Source: Catenulispora sp.
GTDB lineage: Bacteria; Actinomycetota; Actinomycetes; Streptomycetales; Catenulisporaceae
DNA length: 37,778 nucleotides
Direction: 5' to 3'
NCBI GenBank assembly: GCA_013362315.1
Contig: JABFWL010000176.1
Coordinates: forward strand, 1-37,778
Positions 8,475-15,971 of the stretch are shown here, piece by piece (positions within the stretch are counted from its first letter, which is position 1; every line of letters begins with the position of its first letter). The notes under the pieces were generated by a model. The model worked only from the letters and a program-made list of their open reading frames with translations. It was not told the origin of the DNA and searched no databases. Made by a program: the position numbers and the translations under genes.

Positions 8475-10063
8475 TCGCCGCCCTCCGGTGAGAACTTCAG
8501 CCACATTTCGCGGCGGCGCGGCTTACCGCTGCTGGTCTTCAAGATCTCCCGCGCGGCCACGCCGACCACCGAGAGCACGGCGTCCGGCTGCTGCCCGGCC
8601 AGATGCCGGACCAGCGGGCCGGGGTCGAGGTCGACCCGCCGGTCGTGGACCAGCAGCACCCTGATCCGGTCGCCTTCCTGACCCAGCAGGACGGCCGCCC
8701 GGCCCTGCCGGAACGCCGGGTGGTCCATCCGGGCCTCCAGGTCCTCGGCGAACAGCCACGTGCCGCGCACCTTGACCGCGTCGCCGATGCGCCCGATCAC
8801 GAAGAGCTCGCCGTCGGCCAGGAAGCCGGCGTCGCCGGTCCACAGCTCGCGCCCGACCAGGCGCGCCGAGCGCCCCGGGGTGCCGCGGTAGCCGCGGGCG
8901 GTCGCCGGGGAGGTGACGACGATCTCGCCGGGCTGTCTGTGTCCGGTGACCTCCCGGCCGCCGGGGTCGACGATCCGAACGTCCACGCCGGGCAGCGGCC
9001 TGCCGCAGGACACGTACTCGGCCGCGCCCGGACCGTCCAAGGTCACGGTGCGCAGCGGCTCGCCGGGCGCGGAGCCGGTCACCGCGAGCGTGGCCTCGGC
9101 CATGCCGTAGGCGGGGCAGAGCGCGCCGGGGTCGAGGCCGCGCGGGCCGAACCGGTCGCAGAACCGGTCCAGCAGGGTCGGCGGGATCCGTTCGGCGCCG
9201 ATGATGAGCGACCGCAGGCCCGACATGTCGAGGCCGGCCAGCACCCGGTCGTCGATCCGGCGCAGCAGCAGCTCCAGCCCGAACGGCGGCATCGCCGTGA
9301 TCGACCCGGCGCCGCCGCCGAACAGCGACAGGTAGCCGCCGGGATCGCGGACGAACTCGGCGGGCTCCATCACCCGCAGGTCCATCTGTTCGCTGATCGC
9401 CGTCAGGAAGGTCCCGATGAGCCCCATGTCGTGGTAGAGGGGGAGCCAGCTGACGGTCTCGTCGGCGGTCGTGGTGCCGAGCCAGCGGGCGATGCCGCTG
9501 ATGTTGGCGCCGACGGCTTCCGGCGCCAGCTGGACGCAGCGTGCGGCGCCACTGCTGCCCGAGGTGAGCTGCAGCAGATCACCCCGGCCCGCCGCGCGGG
9601 CCAGGGGCGCCGAACGCAGAACGCCCGGGTCCGGCGATCCGTCCTCCGGCAGCGGGGCCAGCACCGGCACCGGTCCCGCGAACCCGTCGAGGACCTCCTT
9701 CACCGCCGCGGCGAAGCGCTCAGGGCACAGGACCAGGCTCGGCCGCACCGCGCCGAGCGCCGTGCGCAGATGGACAGCATACGTGTCCTTATCGCCCAGC
9801 GCGCCCGGCGGTGCGATCAGGCACACATCGGTCCCGGCCGACAGCAGCCCGAACAACGCGGCGAACAACGCCGCGCACGGCGTCGCGATGATCAGAACGC
9901 TGTCCCGGGTCTCAGCCTGCTGCCACGGGACCGCCCCGCCCCACCGGTCGGCGAGCTCCGCCAGTTCTTCGTAGCCGATGCGCCGCGCAGGAGTGCCCAG
10001 CGCGGAGTAGGTGATGCCCGCACCGCTGCTGGGCTTGGCCAGCCAGTCCATCCAGTCGTCCAC
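8471..10063 (-). CDS. Fatty acyl-AMP ligase (FAAL family)
   Basis: 530 residues of the adenylate-forming superfamily. Visible motifs: LLQLTSGSSGAARCV (167-172 P-loop), VSWLPLYHDMGLIGTFL (206-215, very characteristic of FAALs), AYGMAEATLAVTG (319-328), ELWTGDAGFLADGELFVIGRIGDAV, and a C-terminal TSSGKPRR with the catalytic Lys near 514. FAALs activate a fatty acid as acyl-AMP and pass it to an ACP rather than to CoA. The GTG at 10063 is preceded at proper spacing by gaaggagc; an internal ATG at 10051 is less well placed. It sits 18 bases after the di-iron protein gene, and the free ACP two genes upstream is the likely acceptor. Chain length cannot be predicted by eye. Confidence 0.92.
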   Translation of the reverse strand: MDDWMDWLAKPSSGAGITYSALGTPARRIGYEELAELADRWGGAVPWQQAETRDSVLIIATPCAALFAALFGLLSAGTDVCLIAPPGALGDKDTYAVHLRTALGAVRPSLVLCPERFAAAVKEVLDGFAGPVPVLAPLPEDGSPDPGVLRSAPLARAAGRGDLLQLTSGSSGAARCVQLAPEAVGANISGIARWLGTTTADETVSWLPLYHDMGLIGTFLTAISEQMDLRVMEPAEFVRDPGGYLSLFGGGAGSITAMPPFGLELLLRRIDDRVLAGLDMSGLRSLIIGAERIPPTLLDRFCDRFGPRGLDPGALCPAYGMAEATLAVTGSAPGEPLRTVTLDGPGAAEYVSCGRPLPGVDVRIVDPGGREVTGHRQPGEIVVTSPATARGYRGTPGRSARLVGRELWTGDAGFLADGELFVIGRIGDAVKVRGTWLFAEDLEARMDHPAFRQGRAAVLLGQEGDRIRVLLVHDRRVDLDPGPLVRHLAGQQPDAVLSVVGVAAREILKTSSGKPRRREMWLKFSPEGGE

Positions 10064-10081
10064 GACCGCTTGCTCCTTCGC

Positions 10082-11047
10082 CTACTCCTTGACCAGACCC
10101 AGGGTCGCGAACACCGGCTGCAGGCCGGACCACAGCCCGAGCCGGCGCAGCGAGCCGGCGACGTTGCTGAACAGCACCCGCCGCAACGCCACCATGTCCG
10201 GATCCTCGCGGGCGTAGCGGCGGCCCTCGGCGACCGGCACCCCGAGCCGTTCCCAGACGCCGTCGAACAGGAAGCGCTGCGACATCAGCGCGACCGCCTC
10301 GGCGATGAACTCGCGCCGCTCGGCGAGCTCGGCCGAGCTCAGCCCGCCGAGGTGGCCGTCGAGGGCGACGACGCCGAAGCCGAGATGCCGGGCCTCGTCG
10401 CGCGCCACCCGGCGGGAGATGTCGGCCAGCAGCGGATCGGCGAACAGCACGTCGGCGAACCGCACGACGGCCAGCGCGATACCCTCCAGCAGCACCTGCA
10501 TGCCGATGAACAGCACGTCCCAGCGGGAGTCGGACAGCAGCAGCCCGAGCAGCTCCTCGATCTCCGCGGTCGGGCCGTAGGCGTGGCCGGTCCCGTCCAG
10601 GTAGCGCTGGAAGACCCGGATGTGCCGCGCCTCGTCCGCCACCTGGCTGGCCGCGACGCACTTGGCAGAGGTCTCCGGCAGGGTCTCGGCGAGCCGGGAG
10701 GTGAGCACGAGCGCTCCCTGCTCGCCGTACAGGATCTGACTGATGAGCCAGGCCTGGAGCTCGCGGCGGTAGACGCTCCACCGGTCCGGATCGCCCTGGG
10801 CGAACGGCGACGCGCGCAGCGCCGCGGCGTCCCGGTCCGACGGCCGGTAGTCGATCAGCTCCAGCGGCCGGGCCAGTGACCAGTCGATGTCGTCCTCGGC
10901 CCACTGCGCGGCCACGGCCTTGGTATAGATGTTCGCCATCCGGGCGTCGGCGTCGTCCGCGCCCCAGCCGATCCGGGCGTGGACGACGGCCGAGCGCGCC
11001 AGCCCGCCGGCCGCGCGGAACGGCGCCTGCCGGCCGGACTCAGCCAT
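10082..11047 (-). CDS. Ferritin-like non-haem di-iron protein
   Basis: 321 residues, mostly helical. A complete di-iron ligand set can be read: E109 (LYGEQGAL), E139/H142 (ADEARHIRVF), E188 (VLLEGIALAV) and E218/H221 (RDEARHLGFG). The two DEARH motifs on two helix pairs are classic for O2-activating ferritin-like enzymes, including acyl-ACP desaturases, AurF-type N-oxygenases and related oxidases. The extra His of AurF four residues before the last Glu is absent. The start overlaps the ACP gene by 8 bases, and the FAAL follows. By analogy with FAAL/oxidase/ACP trios (JamABC, CylABC), the likely substrate is an acyl chain on the ACP. Desaturation, hydroxylation or halogenation cannot be distinguished from sequence alone. 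Confidence 0.85.
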   Translation of the reverse strand: MAESGRQAPFRAAGGLARSAVVHARIGWGADDADARMANIYTKAVAAQWAEDDIDWSLARPLELIDYRPSDRDAAALRASPFAQGDPDRWSVYRRELQAWLISQILYGEQGALVLTSRLAETLPETSAKCVAASQVADEARHIRVFQRYLDGTGHAYGPTAEIEELLGLLLSDSRWDVLFIGMQVLLEGIALAVVRFADVLFADPLLADISRRVARDEARHLGFGVVALDGHLGGLSSAELAERREFIAEAVALMSQRFLFDGVWERLGVPVAEGRRYAREDPDMVALRRVLFSNVAGSLRRLGLWSGLQPVFATLGLVKE

Positions 11048-11324
11048 CGCTGCGCCGGGTCAGGGCTATGACGTAGTCCTCGATGTCGGCGACCGTCCGG
11101 ATCGAGGAGACCGATCCGTCATTGGTGAGGATGATCCCCAGCTCCTCCTCCATCGTCACGATCGCCTCCAGCAGCGCGAGGGAGTTGTAGCCCAGCTCGG
11201 CCTCCAGCTGGAGGTCGGATCTGTCGGACGTGCTCTTCACCGGGGCGAGGTCCAGCAGGATCTCGCGGACCTGGGCTCGGGTGGCCAGCTCGCTGGGGGT
11301 GTGTTCGTCGTTCACGGCGGTCAT
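11040..11324 (-). CDS. Free-standing acyl carrier protein
   Basis: 94 residues. The phosphopantetheine site is ELGYNSLALLEAIV with Ser48 as attachment residue; the usual GxDSL reads GYNSL. Helix IV and the tail (SVSSIRTVADIEDYVIAL) fit a carrier protein with a PKS/FAS-like or D-alanyl-carrier-like fold. The ATG at 11324 is preceded by gaaggagc. The stop lies 8 bases inside the next gene (di-iron protein), so the two are tightly coupled. It is the best candidate to receive the acyl group from the FAAL at 8471 and present it to the di-iron enzyme, a condensation domain or the acyltransferase at 17897. The Sfp-type transferase at 28824 could install its pantetheine arm. Confidence 0.93.
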   Translation of the reverse strand: MTAVNDEHTPSELATRAQVREILLDLAPVKSTSDRSDLQLEAELGYNSLALLEAIVTMEEELGIILTNDGSVSSIRTVADIEDYVIALTRRSDG

Positions 11325-11335
11325 GGCGTGCTCCT

Positions 11336-12820
11336 TCAGCGTGGCGTCAGCGTGTGCGCGGTTATCGGGTCGCTCGGGGTCTTCGGGGCGTTCGCAGTGG
11401 TCGCAGTGGTCGCAGTGGTCGCAGTGGTCGCAGTGGTCGCAGTGGTCGGAGTGTTCGGAGTGCTCGGGGCGGATCGGCGGGTCCCCGCCAGCGACTCCGC
11501 GGCGGTGACGTAGGCGTGGACGAACCGCTGGACGCGGGCGCGGTCGAAGCGGCTCGGCAGGTAGCGGACGACGCCGTCGAACCCCCGGCGGCGCGGGATC
11601 ACGAGCACCTGGAAGTCGAACCTGCTGCCGGCGCCGTCGGGGACGCGGAGCTCTTCGGCGACCAGACCGGCGAACGCGACCGCGTCCGGACCGGCGTCCG
11701 GCGGGACCGCGGACATGTGGAACACGACTTCCTCCGGCCGCCCCCGGGGCCGGACCGGGTCGGCGCTCCCGGCCAGGGGGACCTGAAGGAACGGGAGTTC
11801 TTCGTGCTCGAGCGCCGCGCGCACCGTGCGGTGGACCCGGTCGGCGAGGCCGCCCTCGCCCGTGACACCGAACCCGTCGCCGGTACCGGTGACCGGAACC
11901 CTGTCGCGGACGACGACCATGTTCGCGAAGAAGCCGACGGTCTGCTGGATCTGCGGCCGCGCGCGGTTGGCGAAGATCGAGCCGACGGCGAGGTCCGGCT
12001 GGCCGGTGACCGCCCGCAGCGCGGCGATCATCGCGGCGGTGAGCACCGAGTGCAGCGTGCCGCCCCGGCGACCGGCCGCCTGCTCCAGCGCCGCGATCAG
12101 CTCCGGCGGCAGGGCGAACCACTCCTGAGCCATCGCCGCGCCGCGCCGGGTCTTCAGATCGACTCCCCCGGGCTGATCCGGAAGCCGGCTGAACTCCACA
12201 TCGAGCAGTTGCTCGCGCCAGTACTCGCGGTGCCGGGCCAGCGTCGCCCCGGTGAGGTGCCGCTCCTGCCAGCGGATGTACTCGGACTGCTGCCAGGTGA
12301 CCTCGGGCAGCTCCGCCGGGACCCCCCGCACCGCCGCGCTGTACAGCGCCGAGAGGTCGCGACCGACGAGCCCGTTCGACCACGCGTCGGTGACCAGGTG
12401 GTGGATGTTCATCGCGAACAGGTGGTCGTGGTGTCCGATCCGCCACAGCGCTGTCGCGAGCGGCGAACGCGCGGGGTCCGGGTCCTGCCGCAGGAAGTCG
12501 GAAGCCTGCGATTCCGCGGCGGACCAGGGCTCCGGAGCGGACCGGAGGTCGGTGCCGCGGTAAGGCGTCTCAAACCGCTCAGGCTCGTGAACGAACTGGT
12601 GGAGGGTACGGCCGCGCATTCCGAAGGTGGTGCGCAGCGCTTCGTGCCGCCGGACGAGCCCGCCGACCGCCGCGACCAGGGCCGGCTCGTCGAGCTCGCC
12701 CCGGAGCCGGAAGAGCAGCGGAACCCCCATCGCGCGCTGCCCGCCGAGATAGCGGTCCATGACCCACAGCAGCCGCTGGCCCACCGAGGCCGGCTCGGCC
12801 CGCGCGGCGCCGACGGTCAC
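11336..12820 (-). CDS. Free-standing NRPS-type condensation domain protein (II)
   Basis: 494 residues from the GTG at 12820, which overlaps the stop of the upstream ligase (GTGA). The active-site block is NIHHLVTDAWSNG: both His are present (H140, H141) and Asp145, but the final Gly of HHxxxDG is Ala146. Later motifs LAVGSIFANRARPQI and VGFFANMVVVR resemble those of condensation domain I, so the two may be paralogues. The last 35 residues are a low-complexity tail dominated by repeated ATT triplets, encoded by a 9-bp minisatellite. It is followed after 11 bases by the ACP gene, whose ribosome site lies in the gap. The carrier fused to the upstream ligase and the free ACP are natural partner candidates. 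Confidence 0.9.
   Translation of the reverse strand: MTVGAARAEPASVGQRLLWVMDRYLGGQRAMGVPLLFRLRGELDEPALVAAVGGLVRRHEALRTTFGMRGRTLHQFVHEPERFETPYRGTDLRSAPEPWSAAESQASDFLRQDPDPARSPLATALWRIGHHDHLFAMNIHHLVTDAWSNGLVGRDLSALYSAAVRGVPAELPEVTWQQSEYIRWQERHLTGATLARHREYWREQLLDVEFSRLPDQPGGVDLKTRRGAAMAQEWFALPPELIAALEQAAGRRGGTLHSVLTAAMIAALRAVTGQPDLAVGSIFANRARPQIQQTVGFFANMVVVRDRVPVTGTGDGFGVTGEGGLADRVHRTVRAALEHEELPFLQVPLAGSADPVRPRGRPEEVVFHMSAVPPDAGPDAVAFAGLVAEELRVPDGAGSRFDFQVLVIPRRRGFDGVVRYLPSRFDRARVQRFVHAYVTAAESLAGTRRSAPSTPNTPTTATTATTATTATTATTANAPKTPSDPITAHTLTPR
11392..11463. repeat. 9-bp tandem repeat in condensation-domain tail
   Basis: Six identical copies of tcgcagtgg (11392-11445) followed by two diverged copies (tcggagtgt, tcggagtgc). 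On the coding strand the array encodes alternating Ala-Thr-Thr triplets in the C-terminal tail. The unit is a multiple of three, so slippage keeps the frame. Confidence 0.95.
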
Positions 12821-14730
12821 GACGGGACCTTGTCGGCTGAGTCCGCCCGGGCGTCGAGGAAGGCCGCCATCGCCGTCGCCGTCGCCGCCTCGTCGAACAT
12901 CTCCAGCGGCGTGATCGGCACGCCGAAGCGGTCGCCGACCGCGGCCAGCATCGTCGTGACGGCCAGCGAGTCGCCGCCGGCGGCGTAGAAGTCGGTGTCC
13001 GGGTCGACGGACTCCGTGCGCAGCGCCTGGCGCCACAAGGAGAGCACGATGGCCAGGGTGTCCGATGCCGAGCCGGCGGTGCCGGGAAACGGGTCGGGGA
13101 GCATGTCAGGGTCCGTGGATCGGCCGTCGCCGAGCGCGGCGGACCGCGCCGCGACGGACTCCGCCAGCACAGCGGCGATCCGGGACCTTGCCAGCTTCCC
13201 GGTTCCGGTGACCGGCAGTTCGGAGAAGACGACGACGGCCTCGGGCACCTTGAACGGCGCCAGTCGCCGGGCCGCGAAGCGGCGGAGCGTCTCGGCGTCG
13301 ACCGGGCCGGCCCCGCCGGCTCCCCGGGTGCCCTCAGTCTCGCCGTCCGCGTCGGCTCCCTCGGCCCGGTCGGCCCAGTCGGCGGCCAGCGTCACCGCCG
13401 CGGCGACCCGCTCGCCCAGGACGGGATCGGGGATGCCGGCGACGCACACCTGCTCCACCGCCGGATGCGCGCTCAGCGCGTCCTCCACCTCCCGCGGGGC
13501 GATGTTCTCGCCGCCGCGGATGATCAGCTCGCGGGCGCGGCCGGACAGCCGCAGCGATCCGTCGGCGGCCAGCACCCCCATATCGCCGGTGCGGAACCAG
13601 CCCTCGACGAACGCCGCCGGATCCGGCGGCAGGTAGCCGGGGAAGACGTTGGCCCCGCGGATGACGACCTGGCCGGTCCGGCCCGGCTCGGTGGTGATCT
13701 CCCCCGGCCCGGTCTCGATCGCGACCTGCGATCCGGTGGGGACCAGACCGGCGGCGGTCTGCGGCGGGAACGGCGACGACGCGATCTGGTGGGCCTCGGT
13801 CATGCCGTAGGACTCGGTGACCGGCACCCGGTAGAACCGCTCCAGCATCGCGCGCAGACGCTCCGACAGTCCGGCCGAACCGCAGCGCACGAACCGTAGC
13901 CCGGGTCCGGGCCGCCAGTCCGGTTCGGCGGCGTCGCAGATCTGCTGGTGCATCGTCGGGCTGGCCGAGAACCAGGTCGCCTCGCGCAGCCAGGACCTGG
14001 TCACGGCCGCCGGGTCGAAGGACGCGGCGCAGATCACGCTCCCGCCGGACACCAGCGCCGCCAGGACCGAGCCGACCAGGCCCTGGACGTGGAACAAAGG
14101 CATGACGTTCAGGCGCCGGTCCCGCGGGGTCAGGCCGTAGGCGCGCATGGAGGCCTCGGCTCCGGCGACCATCACCGGCCAGGGGATCGGCGCGAACTTC
14201 ACCGCGCCGGTGGTTCCGGAGGTCCCCAGCAGCAGGCCGCGCTCGGCGACACCGATGTCCGGCGCCGTGCCGACCGGGCCGGTGCTCGAGCTCGTGTCGA
14301 CCGCGGCCACCCGCGGTCGCAGACCGTCCGGTTCGAGCTCGATGACCGTGACGCCGGCCGCCCGCGCGGCCGCCCGCACCCGGGGCGAGCGGCCCGCCGC
14401 CACGACGACCGCCGCCGGCCGGACCACCTCCAGGCGCCGGGCGTACTCCGGCTCGGACAGCATCGGGTCGAGCGGGCAGCACATCCCCCGGCTCGCCAGG
14501 GTCAGCAGCGCCTGCGCGGCCATGACTCCGTCCGGCAGGACGGCCACGACCCGCTGCCCGGCGGGCAGTCCGCGCCGGGAAAGCTCGTCCCCGAGTTCCT
14601 CGACATGCTCCAGGAACTCTCCGTGGGTACAGGAGGCGCCCTCGGTGGTCAGCAACGCCGAATGTCGGGATGAAGTGCGGTTCAGAGTAGAGAATGGATT
14701 TTGCCGGTTGCCCCCGTGGCGGTTAAGCAT
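12817..14730 (-). CDS. Acyl/aminoacyl-AMP ligase fused to a C-terminal carrier domain
   Basis: 637 residues. The N-terminal 510 are an adenylate-forming enzyme: LLLGTSGTTGAVKFAP (166-181), NVMPLFHVQGLVGSVL, TESYGMTEAHQIASSP, GWFRTGDMGVLAADGSL, GRARELIIRGGENIAPREV and TGTGKLARSR. The core looks more like CoA-ligase and oxalyl-CoA-synthetase relatives than a typical amino-acid A domain, so the substrate may be a carboxylic acid. A Gly/Asp-rich linker splits the C-terminal subdomain (about 440-465). After another linker comes a carrier domain, DFYAAGGDSLAVTTML, with Ser588 as the pantetheine site. It is the first gene of the leftward operon. The ATG at 14730 has only a weak ribosome site (gaaag), so a start slightly downstream is possible. 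Confidence 0.9.
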   Translation of the reverse strand: MLNRHGGNRQNPFSTLNRTSSRHSALLTTEGASCTHGEFLEHVEELGDELSRRGLPAGQRVVAVLPDGVMAAQALLTLASRGMCCPLDPMLSEPEYARRLEVVRPAAVVVAAGRSPRVRAAARAAGVTVIELEPDGLRPRVAAVDTSSSTGPVGTAPDIGVAERGLLLGTSGTTGAVKFAPIPWPVMVAGAEASMRAYGLTPRDRRLNVMPLFHVQGLVGSVLAALVSGGSVICAASFDPAAVTRSWLREATWFSASPTMHQQICDAAEPDWRPGPGLRFVRCGSAGLSERLRAMLERFYRVPVTESYGMTEAHQIASSPFPPQTAAGLVPTGSQVAIETGPGEITTEPGRTGQVVIRGANVFPGYLPPDPAAFVEGWFRTGDMGVLAADGSLRLSGRARELIIRGGENIAPREVEDALSAHPAVEQVCVAGIPDPVLGERVAAAVTLAADWADRAEGADADGETEGTRGAGGAGPVDAETLRRFAARRLAPFKVPEAVVVFSELPVTGTGKLARSRIAAVLAESVAARSAALGDGRSTDPDMLPDPFPGTAGSASDTLAIVLSLWRQALRTESVDPDTDFYAAGGDSLAVTTMLAAVGDRFGVPITPLEMFDEAATATAMAAFLDARADSADKVPS

Positions 14731-15214
14731 GTAGCTTTCATACCGCTAACCAGAGCGCTGATGCAACATCCCGGACAACGAACGGTTGACCGCCCGCTCG
14801 CGGTCGAGTCACCGAAACCTGAGAAAAGCGTTAAGGCAGGCGCGAGAGATGCCAGCCAATCTGCGGGGAGAAGCTGTGAAATCGACGAGTGAGCCGCCCG
14901 GCGACGGTCCCGACACCGCTGCGTCGTCGCCACCGAGTCCGGAGCCCACCTGCATGAACAGGCTCCGACCTGGGCTTTGAGCGTTCGGAGAACCGAGACG
15001 GGTGTCTCAGAATACGAACTCAGGGCTTGAACCTCCGACTCTCGCTCAGGTATTCTCCCGGTGAGAGATAGCCAGCACTTCTTGCGGTAGGCGGCCGGCG
15101 GGGACCGGTTCGCCACCTTCCGCGAAGGAACGGTCGTCGTATGACCTCCCATTATGGTCAGACGCCGTTGCGGATCCTCCCTCCAGGGCATTCGGGCCCT
15201 CATGCCTCACGAGG

Positions 15215-15234
15215 TCGGCATTGCTTCGGCATTG
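15215..15234. promoter_or_regulatory. Direct repeat tcggcattg with 11-bp spacing (possible activator site)
   Basis: Two perfect copies of tcggcattg start at 15215 and 15226, one helical turn apart. SARP-type activators bind heptamer direct repeats with 11-bp periodicity near -35 boxes. A chance repeat is possible and no -10 element is evident 8 bases downstream. Confidence 0.3.
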
Positions 15235-15309
15235 TCCGACGCCGGCGGTCCGTGCTGTGGCGACGATAAGCGACGCAACGCGATGTGCCGGAGTTGACGG
15301 GGAGTCGAC

Positions 15310-15435
15310 ATGGGGGAGTTTCCGAACACGACCGCGCGCCCACGCGTAAATCGGGTAATCCTTGCCCGCATTGCGGCGACATCCCGGTCCACATCCGCGG
15401 CCGATGTCCTCGGCGTCGACCCGGATTCCAGCTGA
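15310..15435 (+). CDS. Candidate 41-codon small ORF upstream of the precursor
   Basis: ATG at 15310 is preceded by a plausible ggggag ribosome site six bases upstream, and the frame ends at TGA 15433-15435. The peptide starts MGEFPNTTARPRVN and ends ILARIAATSRSTSAADVLG plus a short acidic tail. Third codon positions are much less GC-biased than in neighbouring genes, which argues against coding. The second half faintly recalls the first helix of a carrier protein, so it could be a gene remnant. No known family is recognised. Confidence 0.2.
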   Translation: MGEFPNTTARPRVNRVILARIAATSRSTSAADVLGVDPDSS

Positions 15436-15552
15436 GCGCAATCCGCGCGTAACGAAAGTCTTTCACCGGCGGCCCGGTCCGAGGATGACTCCCGGGCCGC
15501 ATTCAGACCATATCAAGGCGGTATGGATTTCCATTGAGGAAGGAGGGAAATT

Positions 15553-15750
15553 ATGTCTGCAGTGATGGCGGAGATCGACCTCTCGGTCGACTTCAAGACG
15601 CTGAGCGCCCCGGCCCCGAAGGCGGGGGACCCGCGCGCGGCGGCCGTGCAGCCGGACGGCAGCGGCACGTTCACCACGACGTGCTGGACCTGTGGCGTCA
15701 GCTGCGGTACCTGCACCGACACCTGTGCCTGCACCCCGGAGTGCACCTGA
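15553..15750 (+). CDS. Class I lanthipeptide precursor peptide
   Basis: 65 residues behind a very strong ggaaggaggg site. The leader (about 1-38) is acidic and cysteine-free with EIDLSVDFKTL near residues 7-17, which recalls the FxLD-type box recognised by LanB enzymes of actinomycete class I lanthipeptides. The C-terminal core (about 39-65) begins TFTTTCWTCGVSC and ends CTDTCACTPECT. It has seven Cys (44, 47, 51, 54, 58, 60, 64) and eleven Ser/Thr. Most Cys lie two to four residues after a Thr or Ser, the usual geometry for lanthionine and methyllanthionine rings. The leader/core boundary is not marked by a GG or similar site; cleavage around GSG-T is a guess. It is followed by a stem-loop, then by exporter, tailoring, LanB and LanC genes. 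The operon has no YcaO or radical SAM gene, which argues against thiopeptide or sactipeptide chemistry. Confidence 0.93.
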   Translation: MSAVMAEIDLSVDFKTLSAPAPKAGDPRAAAVQPDGSGTFTTTCWTCGVSCGTCTDTCACTPECT

Positions 15751-15766
15751 TCGGGTGAGGCACGCC

Positions 15767-15801
15767 CCGGCAGGCCCGCCACAGGACGGCGGGCCTGCCG
15801 G
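15767..15801 (+). terminator. Strong stem-loop after the precursor gene (attenuator/terminator)
   Basis: A perfect 14-bp stem (left arm ccggcaggcccgcc, right arm its exact complement) encloses a 7-base loop, acaggac, and begins 16 bases past the precursor stop. There is no T-run, as is common for GC-rich actinomycete terminators. Its likely role is to give many precursor transcripts with limited read-through into the enzyme genes, or to protect the short mRNA's 3' end. Confidence 0.8.
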
Positions 15802-15971
15802 TCCCCCCACTCTAGCGAAAGTCCAGCGAACAAGAATAAGCCGGACAGCGGCCTGGCCATTCCCAGGTCAATGGCTGCTGCGGCGAAAAAGCCCGCGCCA
15901 CGCGGCGCCGTTCCACCCTGCCCGCGCCACACCGCCTGGACGGGGACCATTGCCGATGGTGAGGCCAGCCG

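Larger units (their letters stand above)
14731..15552. promoter_or_regulatory. Divergent control region of the biosynthetic cluster
   Basis: About 820 bases, visibly less GC-rich than the flanks, between the divergent ligase and precursor genes. It must carry promoters for both operons. Symmetrical elements seen include GAGAC-4-GTCTC near 14995, TGACC-9-GGTCA near 15143, and an 11-bp-spaced direct repeat at 15215-15234. No regulator gene lies in it or in either operon. The open frames that cross it look non-protein-like, except perhaps a 41-codon frame at 15310. Confidence 0.55.

Noticed and set aside
8603-10879. 758-codon open frame antisense to the FAAL and di-iron genes
   Set aside because: Shadow of high-GC coding sequence; the sense genes have full catalytic motifs.
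11392-11463. Short regular repeats as a possible CRISPR array
   Set aside because: Units are 9 bp with no spacers and lie in a coding frame.
15046-15441. 131-codon reverse frame in the control region as a gene
   Set aside because: No ribosome site, no recognisable fold and no GC3 bias like that of the neighbours.
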